Both the position numbers and the translations under genes were made by a program. Source: Prolixibacteraceae bacterium (GTDB lineage Bacteria; Bacteroidota; Bacteroidia; Bacteroidales; Prolixibacteraceae). Taken from it: DNA of 64,000 nucleotides. Numbering within the stretch: the first letter of the stretch is position 1; each line of letters starts with the position of its first letter. Shown piece by piece: positions 27,529 through 36,900 of the stretch. The stretch covers positions 1-64,000 of the forward strand of contig DOAQ01000007.1 in the NCBI GenBank assembly GCA_003506435.1, in the 5' to 3' direction. Under the pieces are notes generated by a model. That model was not told the origin of the DNA. It was given only the letters and a program-made list of their open reading frames with translations, and made no database searches.

Positions 27529-28239
27529 ATGTTCGAAGCTCTTGTAATAACGCCGGTAAAAGATTCGCCGGACACCACCCTGGAAACGATCCGGTCGGTT
27601 TACTCGTCTGATGTAAAAGTCAAACACATTATTTATAATGATTTTAGCACCGATGAAACAAAGGATATATTGAACGCGAACAAGGAAAGATACAGGTTCG
27701 AACTGATCAATCTAAAGGATGTTACCACTACCCCATCGCCGAATTACCGGCTGGTGCTGAACATGGCCCGGGAAAAAGCCCTCGAAATGGAGTTGCCGCT
27801 GATTATTGTTGAGTCGGATGTTGAAGTAAAAAAAGATACCCTCTCAAATCTGATTCAACTAAGTAGGACGAATAAGAAATGCGGGATGGTCGGCGCTGTA
27901 ACGACTGACAAAAACGGGCAGGTGAATTTCCCCTATCTGAATTTCAGAAACGAGAAAAGGCCGATCGTTGACACCAGTCACAGCCTCAGCTTTTGTTGCA
28001 CACTTTTAAGTCCCGAATTGCTGAAAAATTTCAGTTTCGATGAGCTTTCAGAAGAAAAACACTGGTACGATGTTTTTATTTCCCGTAAATCGAAACAACT
28101 TGGTTTCCGCAATTACCTGGCAATGAACCTGCCGGTTGTGCATAAACCGCATAGTAGCCGTCCCTGGAAACAACTGAAATACACCAACCCGATAAAATAC
28201 TATTTCCTGAAATTCATAAAAAAAAGGGACCGTATCTGA
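27529..28239 (+). CDS. Family 2-type glycosyltransferase
   Basis: This 236-residue protein has a GT-A fold typical of family 2 glycosyltransferases: LVITPVKDSPDTTLETIRSV at the N-terminus, IIYNDFSTDET, and an acidic metal-site-like IIVESDVEVKKD. There is no membrane segment. The open frame reaches back to 27475; the ATG at 27529 (MFEALVITPV) is chosen. Its stop overlaps the start of the histidine kinase (TGATG), so the two are translationally coupled, an unusual partnership. The sugar and acceptor are unknown. Confidence 0.8.
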   Translation: MFEALVITPVKDSPDTTLETIRSVYSSDVKVKHIIYNDFSTDETKDILNANKERYRFELINLKDVTTTPSPNYRLVLNMAREKALEMELPLIIVESDVEVKKDTLSNLIQLSRTNKKCGMVGAVTTDKNGQVNFPYLNFRNEKRPIVDTSHSLSFCCTLLSPELLKNFSFDELSEEKHWYDVFISRKSKQLGFRNYLAMNLPVVHKPHSSRPWKQLKYTNPIKYYFLKFIKKRDRI

Positions 28240-29333
28240 TGCAGAATCAGGGAAAATACAGGCGGTACAAAACAATAGTCCAGATATTTTTCTGGCTTTT
28301 CAGCTTGGTATTTACCGTTTTTCAGATCCGGATTATCTCCGAAGGTTCAGCAATTACCGGAACTCCTGCTTTCCTAAAATCGTTTTTTTTGAATGTTTGT
28401 TTTGCGGTATCTGTTTATATCAACCTGAAGGTGTTAATTCCCGGCTTCCTTAAAAATAAACATTACATTTTCTATACTTTCTGGCTAACCATCACGCTCT
28501 TTTTTTCTGCTCTGATTACTCAGTTCCTGTTTATTTACCCGCTCCATTTTCTTTTTTCTCCGGAAAGCAAATTCGATACTTTTCATTCCGAAGTATTCTC
28601 AGCATTCTTTTTCGCACACATGATTTATGTGGCAATCAGTTCGTTTGCGAAATTTGTCACCGATTGGCTGGTTTTGCAGGACATCAGCCTTCAGTACAAT
28701 AAAATGCAAAGGCAGAAACTGGAAGCTGAACTAAAAAGCTTAAAAGCACAGATAAACCCTCATTTTCTTTTCAATAGCCTGAATAATATCTATTCACTGG
28801 CGCTCTCCAACTCAAAAGAAACGCCCCGACTGATACTGATGCTTTCCGATTTAATGAGGCATGTTTTGTACGAATCGAAAGAAGATTTTATTTCGTTGGA
28901 GAAAGAAATCAATTTTGTAACCAACTTTATTGAGCTCCAAAAATTACGACTGAGCAGAAAAGTCGATCTTCGTTTCAGTATGGAAGGGAAAATTCCGAAT
29001 AAACAAATTGCTCCTTTGCTGTTCGAACCCTTTATTGACAATGCTTTTAAGCACGGGATACGATCGCCTGCCGATGCGCCTTTCATTCATATTGCATTCA
29101 GGTTCACCGACGATCAGGTATTCTTTGAAGTCCGGAATAATTATGCTGAAAACCTCACAATCCCGAAAGATAAGGCACACGGAATTGGATTACAGAATGT
29201 TGAGAAGCGGTTGCAATTTCTTTATCGAAAAAAAGATTATAAATTAGTGGTTAACAATGCAGAGAATGTTTTCACGGTATTTCTTAACTTACAACTAAAA
29301 GATCATCATGCAAATAAACGCGATCATAGTTGA
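28239..29333 (+). CDS. LytS-type sensor histidine kinase
   Basis: This 364-residue protein has four predicted membrane segments in residues about 10-150, a coiled linker (LQYNKMQRQKLEAELKSLK), then the His_kinase domain with the phospho-acceptor His in AQINPHFLFNSLNNIYS. The ATP-binding domain follows (PLLFEPFIDNAFKHGI and GIGLQNVEKRLQFLY). There is no extracytoplasmic sensor domain, so the signal is probably perceived in the membrane. It overlaps the upstream glycosyltransferase by one base and the downstream regulator by 26 bases, so the three form one unit. Confidence 0.9.
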   Translation: MQNQGKYRRYKTIVQIFFWLFSLVFTVFQIRIISEGSAITGTPAFLKSFFLNVCFAVSVYINLKVLIPGFLKNKHYIFYTFWLTITLFFSALITQFLFIYPLHFLFSPESKFDTFHSEVFSAFFFAHMIYVAISSFAKFVTDWLVLQDISLQYNKMQRQKLEAELKSLKAQINPHFLFNSLNNIYSLALSNSKETPRLILMLSDLMRHVLYESKEDFISLEKEINFVTNFIELQKLRLSRKVDLRFSMEGKIPNKQIAPLLFEPFIDNAFKHGIRSPADAPFIHIAFRFTDDQVFFEVRNNYAENLTIPKDKAHGIGLQNVEKRLQFLYRKKDYKLVVNNAENVFTVFLNLQLKDHHANKRDHS

Positions 29334-30021
29334 CGACGAACCATTGGCACAGAATGTAATCCTGCAATATGCCAAAGAAATTCACAACCTGAATATTGTC
29401 TGTGTATGTAACGATGCACTGGAAGCACTGGAAGCAATTTCTGAAAATCCGGTCAACCTGATGTTTCTCGATATAAATATGCCGAAACTCTCGGGCATCG
29501 ATTTCCTGAGAAATATAAAAAATCCGCCGTTGGTTATTTTCACGACCGCTTATACCGATTATGCACTGGAAAGCTACGAACTCAACGCACTTGATTATCT
29601 TAAAAAACCATTCTCATTTGAGCGCTTTTTAAAGGCTGTACAGAAAGCAGGGGAACAAATTAAATTGATTTATCCGTCGCTCCCCGCAGAGGAAATGAAA
29701 AGCAAATACCTTTTTATCAAATCCAATAAGAAGGTTCACAAAGTTTCAATCGATGAAATTTTCTATATTGAAGGATTGGGCGATTATATTAAAATCCACT
29801 TGAAAGATTCGCATTTGGTGACCAACTCATCGATGAAAAAGATGGAAGACATGCTTCCCGAGAAGGATTTCTTCCGAATTCACAAATCGTTTATTATCCG
29901 GTTCGACAAGATTACAACGATTGAAGGGAACATGGTTGAGATTAATAAAAAGAAACTACCCATAGGAAACAACTACCGGCAAGATTTCTTTGACCTGGTA
30001 AACCGGAATACAATCAGCTAG
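29308..30021 (+). CDS. LytTR-family response regulator
   Basis: This 237-residue regulator has a receiver domain with the phosphorylated Asp at residue 55 (LMFLDINMPKLSG), the acidic pair at the start (IIVDDEP), and a conserved Lys (DYLKKPF). The C-terminal LytTR DNA-binding domain follows (IFYIEGLGDYIKIHLKDS, FFRIHKSFIIRFDKI). It overlaps the kinase gene by 26 bases, so it is its natural partner. Target genes cannot be told. Confidence 0.92.
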   Translation: MQINAIIVDDEPLAQNVILQYAKEIHNLNIVCVCNDALEALEAISENPVNLMFLDINMPKLSGIDFLRNIKNPPLVIFTTAYTDYALESYELNALDYLKKPFSFERFLKAVQKAGEQIKLIYPSLPAEEMKSKYLFIKSNKKVHKVSIDEIFYIEGLGDYIKIHLKDSHLVTNSSMKKMEDMLPEKDFFRIHKSFIIRFDKITTIEGNMVEINKKKLPIGNNYRQDFFDLVNRNTIS

Positions 30022-30098
30022 AAAGTTTCAAATTTCAGGTTAAAATTTCCATATACGCCCCATCTTTTCACTAATCTTTTGCATTTCCAGAGAGGCTT

Positions 30099-30839
30099 TC
30101 AAACATCAAATCCCTGATCTCTGATTGTCTTCAATAACTTTTCAGAAAAAAAGAAGTTATCCACTTTTTTATACCGGACATCGGTAAATACTTGTGCCAG
30201 ATTCTGTTTATTATTTTCAGATACATACTTCCTTGAGCTTTCCAACTCTTCTTTATACGCGAATAAACCAGCTATTGCAACCTCATCGTAATCGGTATAA
30301 ACTTCGTCGTGAATAATACCTTTCAAATTGAGACGATCTATCTGTTCCGGATTTTCATCCGGATAACCAATGGTAATTGTAGTAACCGGGAATACCCCTT
30401 TAGGAAGCTTTAAAACCTCAATAATTTCAGCAGCATTATAAATAGTTGTTCCAAGATAACAAATTCCAAGCCCCAGGTTTTCAGCAGCTATACATATATT
30501 CTGAGCAAACAACATTGAATCAATTACACCGGTAACAAACCACAGCAGGTTATTGTATCCGTGATCTGCTGAATTCAAATCGCACCATTTGTTAAAACGG
30601 TTTATATCAAGACAAATAGTCAGCACTACCGGAGCCTGTTTCACCATAGGTTGATTAAAATGCAAAGGAGACAGTTTCTCCTTATTTACCTGATCACGGG
30701 TAACAATTACACTATAAAGCTGCATGTTGCCCGTATTTGATGCTCTGATGCCACTTTCAATAATTATATTCAAATCTTCCTGTGAAATATCTTTTTGCTG
30801 GTATTTTCGGATGGTTCTATGATTTAAAAGAAGTTCCAT
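30099..30839 (-). CDS. Nitroreductase family protein (FMN)
   Basis: This 246-residue protein belongs to the nitroreductase family (FMN/NAD(P)H-dependent). The N-terminus has the FMN-phosphate binding pattern (LLLNHRTIRKYQQKDIS), GIRASNTGNMQLYS, and NLGLGICYLGT in the second half. These enzymes reduce nitro compounds, quinones or flavins; the substrate here is unknown. It is a single gene on the minus strand. Confidence 0.87.
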   Translation of the reverse strand: MELLLNHRTIRKYQQKDISQEDLNIIIESGIRASNTGNMQLYSVIVTRDQVNKEKLSPLHFNQPMVKQAPVVLTICLDINRFNKWCDLNSADHGYNNLLWFVTGVIDSMLFAQNICIAAENLGLGICYLGTTIYNAAEIIEVLKLPKGVFPVTTITIGYPDENPEQIDRLNLKGIIHDEVYTDYDEVAIAGLFAYKEELESSRKYVSENNKQNLAQVFTDVRYKKVDNFFFSEKLLKTIRDQGFDV

Positions 30840-30881
30840 TTATTCGGTATTTTATGATATTACATCACATATAATAGCGTC

Positions 30882-30902
30882 ACCCTGAACTTGTTTCAGG
30901 GT
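30882..30902. repeat. ACCCTGAA...TTCAGGGT hairpin repeat
   Basis: A short palindrome (ACCCTGAACTTGTTTCAGGGT) lies between the nitroreductase and the giant gene. The same hairpin is a frequent intergenic repeat in many bacteria (general knowledge). Only one copy was seen in this window. Confidence 0.45.
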
Positions 30903-30943
30903 CTATTGCAATGCCCAGAAGCCGGAGGGGGCCATCTTAAAAT

Positions 30944-30975
30944 AAAAAAGGGAAGCCCTCAGGCCTCCCCTTTTT
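30944..30975 (-). terminator. Intrinsic terminator after the giant protein gene
   Basis: On the minus strand AAAAAGGGGAGG pairs with CTTCCCTTTTTT around a short loop, followed by a T-rich stretch. It is 18 bases past the stop codon. Confidence 0.8.
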
Positions 30976-30992
30976 AATCAATCAATTCGGCA

Positions 30993-33900
30993 TTACCTTT
31001 TAACAATCCTTTCAGTTTTGGCAACTACATCATCAACATACAATGAGATGAAGTAAACGCCACTGCGTAATTCATTTGTTTGAATTGTCGAAGTTGGGTT
31101 AACAATTTCTTTTACTTTCTGGCCAGTCATACTGGTGATGATGATCCGTGAAAGTTCAGAAGCGTTATCAACTTTAAGTTCATTAACAAATGGGTTCGGA
31201 TAAACCTTAAACTCGAGAGAACCAAGTACAGGGTCATTACCGGTAGCAAAGCTAGTCCCGGTTTTGAATGTCCATGCAGTAGCAGTAGTTATACCTGCAA
31301 AGTCATTACCTGCATTATCTTCAAGTGCACCGGCAGGAACCGTTACAAAATAATCAGTGTTTTTATCTAATCCGACAGCGCCTGCTGCAACGTAGGTCAT
31401 AGTAATTACCTTACCATCAGCGCTAATCATAGCAGCAGTCAACGGAATAGTTACAGGAGTAGTAGTTGTACCCACTTTCGTTATAGTTACACTACCACCG
31501 GCAGCAGTAAGTTTAACAGGTTCGTTCATCGTAAGTACAAGTATCGGATGGTTGAATGTTATAGTAGTAGCATTAGGCTCTACAGAAACTTTAGTCGGAG
31601 CAGTAAAGTCGCCAGTTGCGAATGTCCATCTTGTTTTGTCGGTAATTCCCGCAAATGAATTTGGAGTCACAGCTTTATCTTTAATTGCACCTGCGTCAAC
31701 CAATACATAGTAGCTCGTTTGTTCTGCAAGAGTACCAGCAGCCAGAGTTACAGTAACTTTAGCACCGGCAATAGTGACAGAAGGATCAGTTATAGGAGTA
31801 CTTTTTACTAAAGCATCAGTTGCAGCATTGTAGATAACAATGTTACCTGTTCCTGCAGCTACGTCTTCGCTCAATGTCAGTTCCAGTTTCACATCAGCAG
31901 GTTTCAAACCTGTCGCTGCATCCGGAGAAACACTTACAAGGGTTGGAGCAATTGCATCTGTTCCGGTTGTAAAGTTCCAAGTCCATTGTTCGGTGATACC
32001 AATGAATGGTACATGACTGACTGACGCATTTACAAAAGCATTCGAATTAACGATAACGTACAAGTCAGTAGCTTCCGGTAATTTAGTTGGGAACGTGAAT
32101 GTAGCCGACTTACCATCAGCAGCAATTGTTGCAGCCGTACCATTAATTTCCTGAAGTTTTACTTCACCTGAACGCTTCCATAACTGGATTTTCCCGGTTC
32201 CGGCCTGAATTGCCCTGTTGAACTTTAATTCGAAAGTAGGCATCAAACCAACAGTAGTAGCATCATCCAGCGGAGTTACAATAGTGTAAGTGGCAGGAGT
32301 ATAGTCTTCTGTTGTAAATGTCCAGGTACGGTCAGCAATACCTGCGTAATCATTACCTGATTTATCATCAATAGCGCCTTTAGCAATCCGTACAAAGTAG
32401 GTACTTGCATCCTGGAATTTAAGATGAGATACAGTTACGATTGTATCGCCACCACCGGCAGCATACTGAGCATTGAAATCAACATTTGCACTTGGTACAG
32501 GAATGATGTCATAAGGAGTACCGTCGGCTTCATAGATAACGATATTTCCAACACCAGCTTGTACGGGTTGATCAAAAATCAATTTCAATTTTTCTTCCAG
32601 CAATACTTCAGCAGAAAGAGGAGCAGGAGACATTGATTTAACTGCAGGTCCATTGATGTCAGCAGTATTGAATGTCCAAGTCTTGCCTAAAGTCGAAGTA
32701 GCATCGCTGATACCGGCAAATTTGTTTTTGCTGGTTGAAACATCCGTTACAAAACCTTCGTCAATCGTTACATAAAACTTGGTATTCATAGCGAAGGCTG
32801 CATGAGGCACAGTAATATAATCTCCCAAAGTAGTGTGGTTCAATGTAACAGTCACCGCAGAAGCAGGAACAGTTTCAATAATTGTACCTGTTTCCAGTTC
32901 ACGAATATACAGGTTACCTGAACCTTTTGCGATATCTTCGTCAAACTGAACTGTCATCGCTTTAGTAGCAGTAGTAGCTCCAATAGGAGTATAACCGGCA
33001 ACAATTACTTTCGGAGCTTTGTAGTCGCGAATTGTAGTTTCAGCAAATGTAGTAGCTGAAGCAGTAGCAGTACCAACAATATTCTGAGTAGAACCTGCAG
33101 CAATCTGGTTTCCGTAATAGTCACCTACAGCTTTTGCAGTATTAAACCCGTAACGAACTACAGTCGCAGCAACATTCGGTTGTGCAATAGCAGCCTGTGG
33201 AGTAATTGTGATGGTTTTGTAATCTGCTGCAATTGTAGCATTAAACGGAATAGAAGCAGTCGTAGTAACATTATATAATTCGACATAGCTTGCAACCAGG
33301 TTATTATCGATTACCTGAGCGGCACTACCAATAACACCGGTGAAAGCATATAATGGTTCGTCAAATGTCATTACGAACGGACCATTTTCGCTTGTCTCAA
33401 CAGACTTATTGGCAGGATTGAATGTAATCTTCGGAGCTGTTCCGTCACCAGTTGTAAATGTAAACTGGGTTCCGGCAGCTACATGATCCACTACATCATT
33501 ACCATTAATATCCTCAATGTCATTAAACTTAACTGTATACGATGAATTGTCAGTTAATTTAGTAATAGGAGTAATGGTAAAGCGGTCAATACCACCTGAA
33601 GCATCTGTATCAATAGCATTCAAAGTAACTTTTGCTGATGTCAGTTCAACACCACTTGCATCATAGATACTCAAAATTGAATCCGCATTAGCCGGAACAA
33701 TGTATTGTTTGAACGGATGTTTTGTCCAAACTACATCTTCACCAACAATATTAATTGTAATAACGGCTGTCGGGTTCACATTGGTATTGGCTACAAGAGG
33801 AGCCGGTGCAAATGTGTGAGTTGCAGTCAAAGTTGTCTGATCCGAAGTTTTAAACTGGAATACATTAGCGCCTAAGAAAGCTGCCCAACTTGGGTTATTG

Positions 33901-36900
33901 CTACCATCATCTTTGAAACATGCGTCAGCAACAACAATGTAATACTCAGTAACTGCTTTCAGCAAGAAGTGAGAAACACTGAATGTAGCTTTCTTATGAT
34001 CTGCACTCCAGGTAACGGTATTTGGATCAATTGTTTCAATTTCATTATTCGGAACAATACTTCCTGCGAAACCTGCTCCACGATCTTCATAAACACGGAT
34101 AACCGTTGCAGTAGGAGTCATGTTTTCGCTGAAAGTGATACTTACATTCTGACCCGAATGAGTCGGAGCAGCGCCAACAGCCGATTTTGCAGGAGAAGTA
34201 GCGGTAATCGTTGGTACAACCAAATCCTTAATTGTAAATTCATATACAACAGGATCAGCATTTTTATTAGCAGGAGCAGCAAGATCCTGAACCGATTGCG
34301 GGTCTAAACGAACCTCGTAAGTAGTTTCAGAAGTAAATGCAGCAACACTACCAGCCATCGCGTCAGCAAGGTTCAATGTAACTTTCTTAACTGAAGTTAC
34401 ACCAACATCGCTCGTACCAGCGAGTGCGGCAATATTCCAAACAGCGACAATATCCTGAGTTGATTTCTCACGAACAACAGCAAGACCTGCAGCAGCAGCA
34501 GCCAAGTTTTCATTGTATTCAAATGAAATCGTAGGAGTTGCAGTTGCAACCGGAGATGCCGGTAGCGCTTTTACAAACGTTGGTGCAACATCGTCAGGAG
34601 TAGTAACTGCTGCTGAAGCAACGGCTCCGGTATTCGGAGTAGCAACAGCATCGATACCAACTACATAAACGGTATAAGAAGTTCCGGGAGTTAACCCTTC
34701 AACTTTAATAGCTGTAGAAGGAGTAGGTGTAGCAGTAGCTTTAATTTCAGTTACTGTACCGTTTGCTTTGATTGTAGCAGCCGACGGAGCAGCAGCAGTA
34801 GTTAACTGTGCTAAACTGTAAACAAATCCCAGTTCATTCGAAGTAACTTTGTAAGTTAGCTCAGTACCTTTAGCCGAAGCCAAACCGGAAACAGCAGCAA
34901 TCGGACCTGTCTGGTCGATCGGGTCAAAATAGAACACCTGATCATCAGCGGGAGAACCAATAGCACCTGATCCCATCAAAGCATCGTAGGTATTGTTGGC
35001 TGCATCGTAGAACTTGCCTGCAAGCACAGTTACAGTTACACGTTCATTATCAAGAATACCGAAGTCAGCAACCGGGTCAATGGAAATTGAACTACCGGAA
35101 ATGGTAGCATTGTATGCTATTGCGCCGGTATTATTACTGCTTACAGTAATATATGCACTTGGCCATGCTTCCAAATCAGCAACAGTAACTGCTGCTGCAC
35201 CACCTGCTTTAAAGAATGGTTCATTGAAGGTAATAACGATATTCGAATTTTTGGCAACATTTTCCTGTTTATGAGCAGGTTGAATGCTGGCAATCGGACC
35301 TTGTGCAGAACCGGTATGGAATACGATATCATTAGGATTCAATCCGGCATACGTCAACTGACCTGCTGCAGCGCCTGGCCCGGTAGAAGAACCAGTTAAT
35401 GCAGTACCATAAATGTCCTTGATAAACCCATTTTCGAAACGTAAAATATACCATTTATTCGCCTTCAAATTCAGATCCGGGTCAATAGTAACTTTATTAC
35501 CTGAATATGTTGTCGATGCATCAATAACTGAAGATTGATCAGCAACAGCAGCAATACCGGCAACAGTACCTGTTGTAGAAGTAAAGCCTGTAAGCTCTAA
35601 AAGAACCCAGTTTTTATTGTTATCTATCGAACCTGAATTCAAAGGATTTGAAAAATCTACTACCAGGTTAGCATCCAATGCAACATTATCAGTAAATACT
35701 GCAGGAACAGATTTATCTTCATTAACAACCAAGGCACCAGGATTAGCAAGAACATCAAAATCCCAAGCCACATTTACACCATCCGATGGTTTATTTACCA
35801 CACCAGCGTAGTTATTGTCACTTGTGTCGGTTATAACATTCGGAGGAATGAAAATGTAGTATGATTTTCCGTATGTAAGATTACCTAATAATTTAATATT
35901 CAATTCATTATTTGTTCCACCGACAGATTTCAACGACAGGTTACTGGAACCGGTAATAGTTTGCACCAGATAATCAGTTGCAACATCACGGATTTCCACA
36001 TAAGCAGTTGGTAATATTTTAACTTCTTCGTTGAAATTAATTTTCGGAGTTACATTGAGTGCAATTCCTGCAGGAGTAGCAGCCAAAGCCGGCGTGTAGG
36101 TAGGAACAGGAGCAGTTTCGTCTTGTGAGCCAAACGACCAGGTAATAGCAGCAGTCATGGCAGTAGTACCATCACCGGCAGTAAGCATACCAATAGGAAT
36201 GTTTACTACTACGTTATTATTAACCGGAGTTCCGGCAGCAGTAGCCGTAAAATTAGCATGAGGTATAGTCAACACTTTACCATCAGCGCTTAATGTTGCA
36301 GCAGTTGTATTCAAATCAGCGCCACCATCAACATTAACAGTAGCGGCAGCTTCTTGTCCTGCAACCAATTTTACACCTTCTGTAAATGTTACTGTAATTA
36401 CAGAGTTTTTAGCATTTAGTTTACTTGCTGCAGCAGGACTGTAAATTGTTCCGGCAATTGCATTCGGAGGAGTATTCCCCTGAGTGGTGAAAGTAGAAGT
36501 AACTTTCGTGTTTACATTACCGCTTACATCTTTCAATGTTGCATCAACAGCCAAATAATATGTTTTCCCGGCATTCAGTGCAGGTGCAGGAGTAAATGTA
36601 TAAACATTACCGGCAACAGCAGGAGCAGGAAGAACTATATCGGTACCATTAATACCACCTTCACGTAACGTGATGATTGATTGATTAACAGGTGCGCCTG
36701 TCAGCAATGTCACAGCTTCGCTTACAGTTACAACAATTGTTGTTGATGCAGCGACAGAAGCGCCATTGGCAGGAGCTAAAGTTACAACCGGAGCAACATA
36801 ATCTTTTACAGTATAGTCCTTTTCACGGTCAGTTCCAGAAGTAGCAGCGCCAAAAGCAGCACCAAGCTGGGTTACATTGGTAAGTGCATTACCCGAAAGG

